The notes beneath the pieces are model-generated. The model did not search any database. It saw only the letters and a program-made list of their open reading frames with translations, and was not told where the DNA came from. Of a stretch of DNA of 64,000 bases, positions 16,867-26,341 are shown one piece after another. The number at the start of each line of letters is the position of its first letter. Position 1 is the first letter of the stretch. The translations under genes and the position numbers were made by a program. The DNA is from an uncultured Pseudomonadota bacterium (GTDB lineage Bacteria > Pseudomonadota > Alphaproteobacteria > Rs-D84). The stretch spans positions 1-64,000 of the forward strand of contig CAMZIQ010000004.1 of assembly GCA_947307295.1 (NCBI GenBank), read 5' to 3'.

Positions 16867-18351
16867 TTAATTTCTTCCCCCGTTTTTTTGCAAAGTTGAC
16901 TGATTTTTCGCAGTTGTTGCACGTTGTATCGCAGCTTCGTATATTTTTTTATAATCGACACTTTCATCTTCGTCACTAATCCCATAGGTTGAATAATATT
17001 CTGACGCTTTGGTATAATTCATGATAGCTTTATCATACATTCCTTTGGCTTCATATGCGCGACCCGCATTAAAGCATGCTTTTGCATATTGTTGTTTTTC
17101 AGTTGTTTGAAGAACCTTTTTACAATAATCAATGCAGTCATCATATTGTTTCAGATTGAAATAAGTAATAGCGATATCATTCAACAAATCGCACCCAGTT
17201 GCCCCCTTGGTTCTTAGTGCTAAAAATTTTTCGATTGCGGCTTGAAAATCGGCATTTCTATATAAAACTGTGGCTTCATCATATTCCTTTTGAAAAGATA
17301 TTTTAGGAGAATCAGTTTTTTCTATAGAATTTTTGAAATATTTTTTTACTTTATCGCAAATATCGCCAGTTCTAACACCTCCTTTGTAAACAACAGATAG
17401 ATATTTTGTTTTTGCATCATCGGAATATTTTTTGTAATTTTCCTTTGTCAAAGTTTTCGCCACAACACCTTCGACATTTATACAGGAACAACCAGTTTTT
17501 TTAAGTGGTTTAGTATACATATCCAACATTGCCTGACAAAAACCATTATGGTTCAAATAAACTAATGCTTCAAATTCACATCTATCTTTTGTTCCGCCAT
17601 TCGCAGGTCCCGTTTGACACCAAGTCATTATTTTGTTTGCACAAGCAATCGGATCTTTATAATTGTCTTTTACAAAAGGACATAATTTCTGTATATTGTT
17701 TTCGTTATTATATGCCGCGCAATACAAAGCAGCAAATTCATTTGGTCGTAATGAGGCACCTTTTAAAAGATTGAACATGCGTTCTAATACAATTTTTCTA
17801 GTGTGAAATTCTTTTGTTTTAGGGTCTTGAGTAATTTTTCTATATCTTCCCCATCCGATAACTAATTGAAGCATTTCTTCATAAGAAACAGTTCTTGAAC
17901 CAAATGTTTTTGGGTTGGTATATAAATGATACCATTTTGCGGTTGTATCACTATAGTTTTTGATATCAATTGGTGAATAAGTTGAACCAACACCAAATGT
18001 ATTTTTTTTGCCCGCATATAATCCACCGTCATCGTATGCACGGGGCATAGGTACTTCTTCCAAAATTAATTCTGCGAAAATAATGTTCAAAGATTTATCA
18101 AACAATTTTTCCATGTCTTTCATGGTGTTTAACTTAACAGGTGAATAATCTGCCAGCAAAGCATTTGCAACAAATGTTTCTTTGTCAGATTTTTTATGTG
18201 GTTTAACCATCTCTGTTTTTTTGATTTCTGGCTGTTTTTCATCAGCAGCCTTAGGCTCTGTGCCATGTCCAAGCCCGAACATCAAAAGCAGTCCTGCAAG
18301 AATTTTCTTAGCTTTGGATGTTGCCAATTCAAATTCTAATTTCTTTTTCAT
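16867..18351 (-). CDS. Lysozyme-like (GH24-type) protein with C-terminal TPR repeats
   Basis: 494 aa. A hydrophobic segment near residue 20 (ILAGLLLMFGLGHG) is a signal anchor or signal peptide. Around residues 95-125, LILEEVPMPRAYDDG and NTFGVGSTY resemble the GH24 phage-lysozyme motif (catalytic Glu, then YxD, then TxGxG), followed by a helical domain. A Cys-rich middle (CSCINVEG) may form disulphides. The C-terminal 140 residues contain about three TPRs (AAIEKFLALRTKGATGCDLL; YDDCIDYCKKVL; YDKAIMNYTKASEYY). It probably binds or cuts peptidoglycan in the periplasm. The lysozyme assignment is a pattern match and the catalytic Glu is not proven. Confidence 0.68.
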   Translation of the reverse strand: MKKKLEFELATSKAKKILAGLLLMFGLGHGTEPKAADEKQPEIKKTEMVKPHKKSDKETFVANALLADYSPVKLNTMKDMEKLFDKSLNIIFAELILEEVPMPRAYDDGGLYAGKKNTFGVGSTYSPIDIKNYSDTTAKWYHLYTNPKTFGSRTVSYEEMLQLVIGWGRYRKITQDPKTKEFHTRKIVLERMFNLLKGASLRPNEFAALYCAAYNNENNIQKLCPFVKDNYKDPIACANKIMTWCQTGPANGGTKDRCEFEALVYLNHNGFCQAMLDMYTKPLKKTGCSCINVEGVVAKTLTKENYKKYSDDAKTKYLSVVYKGGVRTGDICDKVKKYFKNSIEKTDSPKISFQKEYDEATVLYRNADFQAAIEKFLALRTKGATGCDLLNDIAITYFNLKQYDDCIDYCKKVLQTTEKQQYAKACFNAGRAYEAKGMYDKAIMNYTKASEYYSTYGISDEDESVDYKKIYEAAIQRATTAKNQSTLQKNGGRN

Positions 18352-18523
18352 TTTTTCTTCCTTTCAAATTCAGTATTCTTTTATTTACAGACATTTTAGC
18401 ATGAAAATCGATTTTTTTTCAACCTAATAAATTTGGCGGGAAAATTTTCATAACTTGCGCTTGATTTAGGAAAATATTGAATATATCATTGCGTTGTAGG
18501 AAGAATATTTAAGGACTATTGTC

Positions 18524-20302
18524 ATGAAACAAAAACAAGCTGCGGTTATGAATGCGCCGAAGACAGTACTGGGTTTTTATGTAAAATATGTCTGCCACGG
18601 TTTGTGGTGGCTGTTTGCAGCATTGGTTTTTTGCCGTTTTATCGTCAGTTTGGATAGTGTTTTTTGGCCAATGCTTCAGCGTTGGGTTGTCGGTATGTTG
18701 GAAAATGCGCCAGCTGGGGTGAATTTGATGAAATGGTGTATGCCTACGATTTTACTTATAACGGGTATCAGTTTAACAATGAGTACGTTTGCTGCATTAC
18801 GCAATTGGGCTATGGATGCATTCAGACCAAGGGCAGAAAATAAAATTTCAGAATTTTTCACAGATTACGTACACAGTCAGTCTATGTCGTTCTGGACCCA
18901 GCGTATGGCGGGTCAAATACAGTCTCGAATAAATGATATTGCAAATGGTGTTGATGCAATTGTTTTTGATGTCGTAAATATTTTCTTGCGTTTCATCATG
19001 ATAATTGTGAATTCATTGGCGTTATTAACAGTGAATAGATATATCGCGATAGTGTTTATTTGTGTATTTATTTTTCGTGCAGCATTTATGTGGAAATTAC
19101 GCAATCCTATTAAAAATACTTCAAAAGCCACCGCTGATGCAAAATCGAAATTGGTCGGTAAATTAGTGGACAGTTTTTCTAATGCGACCAGTGTAAAATT
19201 ATTCGCAGGTGCGCAACGTGAACATGATTATTTGGTCCCAATAAGGAAAGATTGGTTTAATAAAAAATTTCGTTCGCAGTTTATACAAAGAATTTCTATG
19301 GCGGTGCCTAATTTTGTGTGGGATGTGACGTTGGGTGTGACATTGGTGTTATGCGTATATATGTATTCACACTCTACAATGAGTTTGGCTGACATTGTTT
19401 ATTCTGTATCAGTTTATACGATGGTAGTTGGTATGATAGGTGGCATGATGGATGCGATTCCGTCTATCATAGATCGTTTATCAGCTGCTTCAAAAGCATA
19501 TGCCGATTTGATGGTTCCTATTTCTGTCCAAGATAAACCAGATGCGACAGATTTGATTGTTAAACATGGAAAAATAGAATTCAAAAATATATCGTTTAAA
19601 TACAGACATAAATATATATTGCGTGATTTTTCTTTGACTGTAAAACCAGGTGAACGTGTGGGATTGGTTGGTGTTTCTGGTGCGGGTAAAAGTACTTTGG
19701 TACATTTGTTGATGCGTTTTTACGATGTGAATCATGGTGCTATTTTAATAGACGGCAAAGACATTCGCGATGTCACACAATCTTCTTTGCGTGAAAATAT
19801 ATCGTTTATTCCCCAAGAAGCCACGATGTTCAATCGTACAATTCGTGAAAATATCGCGTATGGCAATCCAGATGCAACAGATGCCCAGGTAAAACGTGCG
19901 GCGATACGTTCTTCTGCGCATGCTTTTATTATGGCAACAGACAAAAAATATGATTCTTTTGTTGGGGACAGGGGGATTAAATTGTCTGGTGGTCAACGTC
20001 AGCGTATCGCGATAGCCAGGGCATTTTTGAAACGCAGTCCGATTTTAGTTTTGGACGAAGCCACATCTGCATTGGACAGCGAAACCGAAGTAGCAATTCA
20101 AAAATCTTTCAGCGAATTATCGCAAAACCGCACTACCATAGCGATTGCGCATCGTTTGTCTACGTTGCGTAATATGGACAGAATAGTTGTTATGGAACAC
20201 GGAAAAATTGTAGAATCTGGAACGCATAATTCGTTGTTAAGGAAAAAAGGCGTGTATGCTCGTCTTTGGAATATGCAGTCGGGCGGATTTTTACAGGAAT
20301 AA
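18524..20302 (+). CDS. ABC transporter, fused permease and ATPase (MsbA/LmrA type)
   Basis: 592 aa, a half-size exporter that dimerises. About six transmembrane helices occupy residues 25-320, and the nucleotide-binding domain the last 250 residues: Walker A GVSGAGKST, Q-loop FIPQEATMF, signature LSGGQRQRIAIARA, Walker B PILVLDEATSALD, and the switch His in IAHRLST. Exporters of this type flip lipids or expel drugs or peptides. AAGGA lies 8 nt upstream. It appears to be a single-gene unit. It is related to, but clearly distinct from, the exporter at 24.4 kb. Confidence 0.93.
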   Translation: MKQKQAAVMNAPKTVLGFYVKYVCHGLWWLFAALVFCRFIVSLDSVFWPMLQRWVVGMLENAPAGVNLMKWCMPTILLITGISLTMSTFAALRNWAMDAFRPRAENKISEFFTDYVHSQSMSFWTQRMAGQIQSRINDIANGVDAIVFDVVNIFLRFIMIIVNSLALLTVNRYIAIVFICVFIFRAAFMWKLRNPIKNTSKATADAKSKLVGKLVDSFSNATSVKLFAGAQREHDYLVPIRKDWFNKKFRSQFIQRISMAVPNFVWDVTLGVTLVLCVYMYSHSTMSLADIVYSVSVYTMVVGMIGGMMDAIPSIIDRLSAASKAYADLMVPISVQDKPDATDLIVKHGKIEFKNISFKYRHKYILRDFSLTVKPGERVGLVGVSGAGKSTLVHLLMRFYDVNHGAILIDGKDIRDVTQSSLRENISFIPQEATMFNRTIRENIAYGNPDATDAQVKRAAIRSSAHAFIMATDKKYDSFVGDRGIKLSGGQRQRIAIARAFLKRSPILVLDEATSALDSETEVAIQKSFSELSQNRTTIAIAHRLSTLRNMDRIVVMEHGKIVESGTHNSLLRKKGVYARLWNMQSGGFLQE

Positions 20303-20449
20303 AATTTAAATACTTAAAAAATTTTTGCAGATTTCCGGCAACTTAAAAAGATTTCTTAAAAATCAACTAAAATTTTTCACATTTTTTTCTTGTGCGGTTT
20401 GTTTTGAACCCGGTTTTGTGGTAAAATATGTCTTGAGAGAAGTTGTATC

Positions 20450-21157
20450 ATGTGTCATAACCGCAGTTTTTTACTTGTGGCATTGTTGGCATCCCTTGGA
20501 TTTGTTCCGGGGGCGTTTGCTGTGCCAGCAGTAAAAATGTTGGGACAAAAGAATACAGCCGCTGCGCCAGTTAGCACTCAGAAAGTCGGTTCAAATCAAT
20601 TGTCCAGGACAGGAAGTGTCCGCAGCATAGGCAAAACGGCAAAACCAGTTAGTGTTTCAAAGACTGGAAAAAATAATACAACTGTCTTGAAAGCGCCCAG
20701 TGAACCACAGCGTCTGTCCATTGGAAAATATATTCATGGCACAGGTGTAAGCAGCGGTATAGTAAAACCTGCGAATACTGGTTCAAATTCAGCGCCTGCC
20801 GCGTCATCGAATGATTTAATCATTTTGAATGACCGTATCAAAAAATTGGAAGACGATATAGAAACCAAACAAGATGAATTAACGGCAGGAGACGGAATTG
20901 AAATCAAAAACAACACAATAAGTGTTGCAGAAGGTTTGCAAAACCAAATAAACAAACTGGCAACGGACAAGGTTGATGTAGCGAGTTTGGCAGAAAATTA
21001 CTATGACAGGGGGCAAACACAGGAATTAATAGAAGAACAGGTTCAACAGATAGCTGGTCAAGATAATAAAACGATTTATGATTTTACCAGCGAACAAAGA
21101 AAAAAAGTTTACGTTGTTGACACGTTCGATGAAGGTTTTTTAGAAGAAGGTAATTAA
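20450..21157 (+). CDS. Secreted coiled-coil (stalk-like) protein
   Basis: 235 aa. A signal peptide (MCHNRSFLLVALLASLGFVPGAFA) is followed by a Ser/Thr/Lys-rich disordered region to about residue 115. A predicted coiled coil (LNDRIKKLEDDIETKQDEL) comes next, then LTAGDGIEIKNNTISVAEGL, a motif shared with trimeric fibres and phage-tail-like stalks, and another coiled region. The C-terminus is acidic (DTFDEGFLEEGN). First of four consecutive secreted genes on the same strand with related GIxIxNxxxSV and YVxGA motifs. The function is unknown; a surface fibre is the likely role. Confidence 0.75.
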   Translation: MCHNRSFLLVALLASLGFVPGAFAVPAVKMLGQKNTAAAPVSTQKVGSNQLSRTGSVRSIGKTAKPVSVSKTGKNNTTVLKAPSEPQRLSIGKYIHGTGVSSGIVKPANTGSNSAPAASSNDLIILNDRIKKLEDDIETKQDELTAGDGIEIKNNTISVAEGLQNQINKLATDKVDVASLAENYYDRGQTQELIEEQVQQIAGQDNKTIYDFTSEQRKKVYVVDTFDEGFLEEGN

Positions 21158-21180
21158 AGAAAAAACAGGAGAGTAAGAAA

Positions 21181-21648
21181 ATGAAAAAACTTATATTTTC
21201 TGGAATATTAACATCAATATTTGCGATATCGTCAGTAGCTTTCGCAGACCCAGAACCAGGCAGTACAGTTCTTGGTGTTGGCGAAAACGATACAACATTG
21301 ACGACAAAAAAATATGTTGATGACGGATTGATATACGTTTATGACAAAGTAAAAACAGCAAAAAATACCGCTGATACCGCGAAAAATACCGCTGATGCTG
21401 CAATGGAAGCTATTGGTGATAATAATAGTGGTTTGACTAAACGGGTCAAAGATTTGGAAGACAACCCAGCGACATATACTGCTGGAACTGGTATTGATAT
21501 TACCAATGGTAAAGTAAGCGTTGATGGTTTGGATGATACCAAGACTAACAATAATAAAGATAAGGTATATGTGTATAGAAACGGTGCGCTGGAAGAATTA
21601 CCTGTCACAAATAATTGGAGTGCATCAGTACTGGGAGAAGAAGATTAA
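21181..21648 (+). CDS. Small secreted stalk-like protein
   Basis: 155 aa. Signal peptide MKKLIFSGILTSIFAISSVA, then TTKKYVDDGLIYVYDKV, two tandem AKNTADTAKNTAD heptads, and TAGTGIDITNGKVSVDGLDD. The last matches the motif in the preceding gene, so the two are paralogous. AGGAGAG lies upstream of the ATG, 23 bp after the previous stop, which supports an operon. No enzymatic motif. Confidence 0.75.
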   Translation: MKKLIFSGILTSIFAISSVAFADPEPGSTVLGVGENDTTLTTKKYVDDGLIYVYDKVKTAKNTADTAKNTADAAMEAIGDNNSGLTKRVKDLEDNPATYTAGTGIDITNGKVSVDGLDDTKTNNNKDKVYVYRNGALEELPVTNNWSASVLGEED

Positions 21649-21744
21649 AAAAATTAAAAAACATGCATTATTTCATTTTTTTGACATCAAATTTATGATA
21701 TAATGTAAAACGAATAAAACAAAAAACAAACTAAGGAGAGAAGA

Positions 21745-22653
21745 ATGAAAAAACTTTTAAACATATCTGTAATCGCGGCTTTGGCAATATTGCCAATGGC
21801 GGCAAACGCAACAGATTATTCTGTGACAGATCCAACGGCTGCGGATCCGGCAACAGCAGCAACTACCGGTCCAGGTTGGGCATTAGCACAAACGGCAGCT
21901 ACCGATAATACTAACCTTGCTACGGCTGGCTATGTTAAAGGTGCATATAACCAAGCGATGAAAGCAATTAATAAGGTTGCAGCAACAGCAGACACCGCAG
22001 TTCAGTCTGTGACAACAGGTGCAACAGCTGGTACAATCTCTGTTGATGGTACAGATGTAGCAGTTAATGGTGTTTTGACAGATGCAAGTGCCTTTGCAAC
22101 AGCAGCACAAGGTGCTTTAGCAGATAGTGCAGTTCAGTCTGTGACAACAGGTGCAACAGCTGGTACAATCTCTGTTGATGGTACAGATGTAGCAGTTAAT
22201 GGTGTTTTGACAGATGCAAGTGCCTTTGCAACAGCAGCACAAGGTGCTTTAGCAGATAGTGCAGTTCAATCTGTGACTGAAGGTTCTACAAATGGTACAA
22301 TCAGTGTTGATGGTACGGATGTTGATGTTCACGGTTTGGGTTCGGCTGCGTTCGTAGATACTGATGACATCGCTGGTACGGCTGGTACATATGACGACAC
22401 AAATTCTAGTTTAGGTGCGACAACAATTCAGGGCGCTATCGAAGCTTTGGATACAGCTGTTGATAGTATGAATACAGCGTCGGCTAATTATGCTAAAAAG
22501 ATTGGTGTCACAAATACGATCAGTGCTTCAACAATTTCTGGAACTGTTCCTACTGTGACAGCATGGGGTGCAGATACACCAGGAACAGCAGTGGTCACTG
22601 CTAGCATCACGGGCGCTGCATATACTGAAACAGCACCAAGTAGCGGTGAATAA
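21745..22653 (+). CDS. Secreted repeat protein with 44-aa tandem repeats
   Basis: 302 aa. Signal peptide MKKLLNISVIAALAILPMAANA, then NLATAGYVKGAYNQAMKAI, the YVxGAY helix shared with its neighbours. Next come two identical 44-residue repeats and a third diverged copy (AVQSVTTGATAGTISVDGTD... to ...GALADS). The Thr/Gly/Ser/Ala-rich, charge-poor composition is typical of fibrous surface proteins. AAGGAGAG precedes the ATG. A TATAAT at 21699 lies within the 96-bp gap, so it may have its own promoter as well as read-through. Confidence 0.78.
   Translation: MKKLLNISVIAALAILPMAANATDYSVTDPTAADPATAATTGPGWALAQTAATDNTNLATAGYVKGAYNQAMKAINKVAATADTAVQSVTTGATAGTISVDGTDVAVNGVLTDASAFATAAQGALADSAVQSVTTGATAGTISVDGTDVAVNGVLTDASAFATAAQGALADSAVQSVTEGSTNGTISVDGTDVDVHGLGSAAFVDTDDIAGTAGTYDDTNSSLGATTIQGAIEALDTAVDSMNTASANYAKKIGVTNTISASTISGTVPTVTAWGADTPGTAVVTASITGAAYTETAPSSGE
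21997..22260 (+). repeat. 132-bp perfect tandem repeat (two copies)
   Basis: Copies at 21997-22128 and 22129-22260 appear identical by eye, which indicates very recent duplication or gene conversion inside the coding sequence. A third, diverged unit begins at 22261. Confidence 0.9.
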
Positions 22654-22671
22654 TAATAAAATCTTAATTTT

Positions 22672-22738
22672 TGGTCTGGACAATTTTGTCGATATTTGAT
22701 AAAATAATATATGATGAAATTTCCAGACCATTTTTTTT
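22672..22738 (+). terminator. Long-loop hairpin with T8 tail
   Basis: TGGTCTGGA (22672-22680) pairs with TCCAGACCA (22722-22730), followed by eight T. The 41-nt loop is unusually long for a terminator and is itself AT-rich. It ends only 5 bp before the next ATG, so it may act as a leader structure for that gene. Confidence 0.5.
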
Positions 22739-22743
22739 AAAAC

Positions 22744-23070
22744 ATGAAAAAAATATTTTGTATTTTTGCGATTTTGACTTTAATATCACCGGCTTTTGCC
22801 GAAGGTGAACAACAACAGCAACAACAAATAGACAAGGCGGCTGTTGCGGCGGCTGCATCTTATGTTGATGGTGCTTTTGATGCGTTGGATACGGCTAAGC
22901 AGGATAAATTAACATCAACCAATGTGACAACATCCGGAACGAATGGAACTGGTGCGGTGGTGACTGCGGTGACTGCGAATAATGGTGCGGTCACGGTCAC
23001 TAAATCTAATGTGCAAATTCCTGTGGGTTCGGCATCTGCTACCACTTATGCGAATATATGGATACAATAA
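22744..23070 (+). CDS. Small secreted stalk-like protein
   Basis: 108 aa. Signal peptide MKKIFCIFAILTLISPAFAE, a short poly-Gln stretch, then AAASYVDGAFDALDTAKQDK, the same YVxGA helix as the preceding genes, and a Thr/Val-rich C-terminus. No Shine-Dalgarno is visible; only T- and A-rich sequence precedes the ATG, directly after a hairpin. It could be weakly translated. Paralogue of the 21.2 and 21.7 kb genes. Confidence 0.7.
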   Translation: MKKIFCIFAILTLISPAFAEGEQQQQQQIDKAAVAAAASYVDGAFDALDTAKQDKLTSTNVTTSGTNGTGAVVTAVTANNGAVTVTKSNVQIPVGSASATTYANIWIQ

Positions 23071-23095
23071 TATGTTTTGATACAGATTAAATGTT

Positions 23096-23117
23096 GCGGT
23101 TATTGACCGCTTTTTTA
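23096..23117 (+). terminator. Intrinsic terminator
   Basis: GCGGT-TATTG-ACCGC followed by TTTTTTATTTT; ends the secreted-protein cluster. Confidence 0.82.
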
Positions 23118-23201
23118 TTTTCCGCATTCTTTGGATACAAAGCATTAGAATGATACAAAATTAATACCGCATAAACATTATATGCAATAGCATAAGACTA
23201 A

Positions 23202-23227
23202 AAAAACGACCCAGATGGGTCGTTTTT
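23202..23227. terminator. Bidirectional intrinsic terminator
   Basis: AAAAACGACCC-AGAT-GGGTCGTTTTT just after the end of the minus-strand beta-barrel gene. Confidence 0.85.
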
Positions 23228-23245
23228 CTTTATATATACATCACA

Positions 23246-23860
23246 TTAGAACATATATTTAACACCACCACCAACGATATATGTCACATCAAATTCATAA
23301 TGTGGACGTGTTGGCATCAATGCGCGAATGTTCGCAGACAATGTAAAATTCTTGGTCAATTCAAAATCCATTCCTGCTTTCAATTCTGGCGCAAAAGACC
23401 ATTTTGTTTCTGAACTTGCAACAACTGGGTCAATGTGGTATGCCATTGTGCCAACACCAGCACCCAAAACCAAATCTATACGATTTTCCTTATCACCGCT
23501 GATGCGAATAAAATTGTCGTATGTCGCAGAAATATTAAATAAATCAGAGCTGGCTATGCGATGATCTGCATATTTTTCTTGTACAGAAGAATATGTTGAT
23601 TTTGTTGCACTAAGGGTAATTCCGCCGTTATATATATCATTATAATCGCCAGCACGAACACCGGTTTCAATACCAAATGCAAAGAAATCAGTTGGTAAAT
23701 CAATACGATTTGTGCGTTCCATTGTTTTTGCAGAACCAGAATAAAGCGCGCCTTCCAGTCCCATGGTTGCGCCAACAAAAGGTCTAAATTCCAAAGCATC
23801 TGCACCAGCCACAGACAACAACACAGCTGCAGCACTTGTTAAAACAAAATTTGTTTTCAT
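23246..23860 (-). CDS. Small outer-membrane beta-barrel protein
   Basis: 204 aa from ATG 23860, which has AAAGGAG upstream; the longer frame lacks one. Signal peptide MKTNFVLTSAAAVLLSVAGADA, then strand-like segments (RPFVGATMGLEGALYSG; IDLVLGAGVGTMAYH; FTLSANIRALMPT) ending GGGVKYMF with terminal Phe. The size fits an 8-stranded OmpW/OmpA-like barrel. Transcribed divergently from the TM2 gene. Specific role unknown. Confidence 0.83.
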   Translation of the reverse strand: MKTNFVLTSAAAVLLSVAGADALEFRPFVGATMGLEGALYSGSAKTMERTNRIDLPTDFFAFGIETGVRAGDYNDIYNGGITLSATKSTYSSVQEKYADHRIASSDLFNISATYDNFIRISGDKENRIDLVLGAGVGTMAYHIDPVVASSETKWSFAPELKAGMDFELTKNFTLSANIRALMPTRPHYEFDVTYIVGGGVKYMF

Positions 23861-23993
23861 GTGTTTTTCTCCTTTAAAGATATATATTGGACAAACATAA
23901 TTATATTCATTTAAGCACAATAAAACAAGACTTTTATTCGCACAATTTTTGTGATAGAATAAATTCATATAAATAATCAAAGGATATAAAAAA

Positions 23994-24341
23994 ATGGCTA
24001 TGATTTTTTGTCGCGAATGTGGATATAAACATTCAGATAGGGCAAAGGCTTGCCCAAAATGTGGGTATGTTTACGAAGAAACTTTAACAAAAAAAGCAAA
24101 TAAATTAGTAAATGGAAAATCAATAGTTGTTTATCTGATTTTTTGCTGGTTCTTGGGGATTTTGGGCGCGCATAGATTTTACGCAGGTAAAAACGGTTCT
24201 GGTTTAGCAATGTTATTAATGTCTACTGTTGGTTTTATATTGGTTGTACCAGTAATTATATCTGCAATTTGGACTTTGGTTGATTTAATTGTTGGTATAT
24301 GTAATATCAATACCCCAGAAAAAATATTTGTGAAGAAATAA
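23994..24341 (+). CDS. Zinc-ribbon plus TM2-domain membrane protein
   Basis: 115 aa. The N-terminal zinc ribbon FCRECGYKHSDRAKACPKCG (two CxxC pairs) is followed by a TM2 domain: two transmembrane helices with the conserved FLGILGAHRFYAGKNGSGLA between them and WTLVDLIVG near the end. TM2 proteins occur across bacteria and are of uncertain function, often linked to cell-surface or stress processes. CAAAGGA lies upstream. Confidence 0.9.
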   Translation: MAMIFCRECGYKHSDRAKACPKCGYVYEETLTKKANKLVNGKSIVVYLIFCWFLGILGAHRFYAGKNGSGLAMLLMSTVGFILVVPVIISAIWTLVDLIVGICNINTPEKIFVKK

Positions 24342-24364
24342 AAAAGTCGCATTTGCGACTTTTT
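24341..24364. terminator. Bidirectional intrinsic terminator
   Basis: AAAAAGTCGC-ATTT-GCGACTTTTT between convergent genes; it includes the last base of the TM2 gene stop codon. Confidence 0.88.
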
Positions 24365-26167
24365 TTATTCTTCTGATTTATTGTCTTCTTCGGTTGTTTT
24401 GAATTGCATATCATACAACATTTTGTACGCGCCACATTCAATTTTTAATAAATCATCATGTGTTCCAGATTCTACAATTTGTCCATCGTTTACAACTATG
24501 ATTTTGCTGGCATTACGAATTGTAGATAATCTGTGCGCGATAACAAACACAGTTTTATCATGCATAAGGTTTTCAATAGCTTTTTGCACTACTGCTTCTG
24601 ATTTATTATCTAATGCGCTGGTCGCTTCGTCCAATACCAATATAGGCGCATTTTTCAAGAAAGCACGCGCAATCGCAACACGTTGTTTTTGCCCGCCAGA
24701 CAATAATATACCGCGTTCGCCAATTTGGGTGTCAATACCGTGTTGCAACGTGGCAACAAATTCGTCCAAATAAGCCAATTTAATAGCTTTTTGTAATTGT
24801 TCTTCGGTTGCATTTTCATCGCCCAACATGATGTTTTCGCGTATAGTTCCTTCGAATAAGAAGTTATCTTGGAACACAACTGCTATATTTTGACGCAAAG
24901 ATTTTAATGTGAAATTACGAATGTCTACACCGTCTACTGTTAATGCACCACTATTAACATCATAAAAACGAGGCAACAAATTAACCAAAGTCGTTTTTCC
25001 ACCACCAGAATTACCAACAATTGCCACCGTTTCGCCTTTGTTCACAGTCAAATTAATGTGTTTTAACACAGGAACATCAGGAATATAATTAAATGACACA
25101 TCTTCAAATTTAATTTGTGCATGTGTTTTTGGCATCTCAATCGCCCCAGGTCTATCAACAATTTTCGGTTCCATATCCATAATATCAAAACAAGTTTCAA
25201 TCGCCCAAAAAGACATAATCACAGAACCATACGTACTGCCGATACTTTTCATTGGCTGGTATAACATAATTAAAGCTGTTAAGAAAGATACAAATCCACC
25301 AGGAGTTAACTGTTTAGTTAAAATTAAATGAGAACCAAACCATAACGCCAAAGCAATCCCCACAGACAAAATAATATGCATAACAGGTGTTAACCAACGT
25401 GTCCGTTGGAATACTTTCATTTGTAAATTAAAGTTTTTATGCAATACATCCAAATATCTTTGTTCTTGATATTTTTCCAAATTATAAGAGATGATTGTCC
25501 TGTTCCCAGAATACGTTTCATTGTATTTTGTGGTTAGTTTAGACATTATCTCCATCGCGTTGTTTAACACAGGTGCAACACGCTTTTTTAACGAAGCCAT
25601 CGGCAAAAACGCGAATAACAAAATAGCAGTCGTCACCAATGCCAGTTGCCAAGAATTTATAAACAAAACAACAGTTAATGATAATCCTGTAAAGAACTTT
25701 TGTACGAAAGATTTTAAATTGCTAAGTAGCCCTGCACATGCCGCATCTGCATTAGAATTAAATCTTATTAATATTTCACCAGAATTTTTTGAAGTGAAAA
25801 ATTCAGTTTCAAACGTCAGCATTTTTTTAAATAAATCAGCTTTTAACCCATTGGTAATTTTTCCACCAACCCATGTATTAAGATAATTTAATGTATAAGA
25901 CAAACCACCCTGGATAGCTGTAAAACCAATAATTAGAACAGGGATGTACCAACTGGCGCCCAAATTTTGTTCGACCATAACCGCATCTGTATACGGCTTA
26001 ATAGCCCAAGCGATTAACGCATCCATTGAACCTACTGGAATCGCCAATAGCAATGTCATTACAGCACGAAACCATACAGGTTTAACATATGGCCACATAC
26101 GCTTGTAATTTTTGACGAACATGTTTTCCAATACTTGCCTTTTCATTGCGGCAGATAATTTTTCCAT
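24365..26167 (-). CDS. ABC transporter, lipid A/phospholipid exporter-like (MsbA type)
   Basis: 600 aa, a half-exporter with six transmembrane helices and a C-terminal ATPase: Walker A GNSGGGKTT, Q-loop VFQDNFLF, signature LLSGGQKQRVAIARAF, Walker B ILVLDEATSALD, and H-loop VIAHRLSTIR. The N-terminal layout (MKRQVLENMFVKNYKRMWPYVKP) fits the alphaproteobacterial MsbA-like group that flips lipid A-core or phospholipid across the inner membrane. The start at 26167 has AAAGG 8 nt upstream. The specific substrate is an inference. Confidence 0.92.
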   Translation of the reverse strand: MEKLSAAMKRQVLENMFVKNYKRMWPYVKPVWFRAVMTLLLAIPVGSMDALIAWAIKPYTDAVMVEQNLGASWYIPVLIIGFTAIQGGLSYTLNYLNTWVGGKITNGLKADLFKKMLTFETEFFTSKNSGEILIRFNSNADAACAGLLSNLKSFVQKFFTGLSLTVVLFINSWQLALVTTAILLFAFLPMASLKKRVAPVLNNAMEIMSKLTTKYNETYSGNRTIISYNLEKYQEQRYLDVLHKNFNLQMKVFQRTRWLTPVMHIILSVGIALALWFGSHLILTKQLTPGGFVSFLTALIMLYQPMKSIGSTYGSVIMSFWAIETCFDIMDMEPKIVDRPGAIEMPKTHAQIKFEDVSFNYIPDVPVLKHINLTVNKGETVAIVGNSGGGKTTLVNLLPRFYDVNSGALTVDGVDIRNFTLKSLRQNIAVVFQDNFLFEGTIRENIMLGDENATEEQLQKAIKLAYLDEFVATLQHGIDTQIGERGILLSGGQKQRVAIARAFLKNAPILVLDEATSALDNKSEAVVQKAIENLMHDKTVFVIAHRLSTIRNASKIIVVNDGQIVESGTHDDLLKIECGAYKMLYDMQFKTTEEDNKSEE

Positions 26168-26341
26168 TTTGTTTACCTTTTCAAACCAAACCACAGATTA
26201 GCTGATTTATATTGAAAAGTCAATACTTCTTAGAAAGTAAGGAATACACACCTAAGTCATACATATACGATTTTGTTCTTGATTTTATAGATATTTTCTA
26301 TCAAAATACCCGCGGTTTAACAAATATATAAAGGAGAAACC

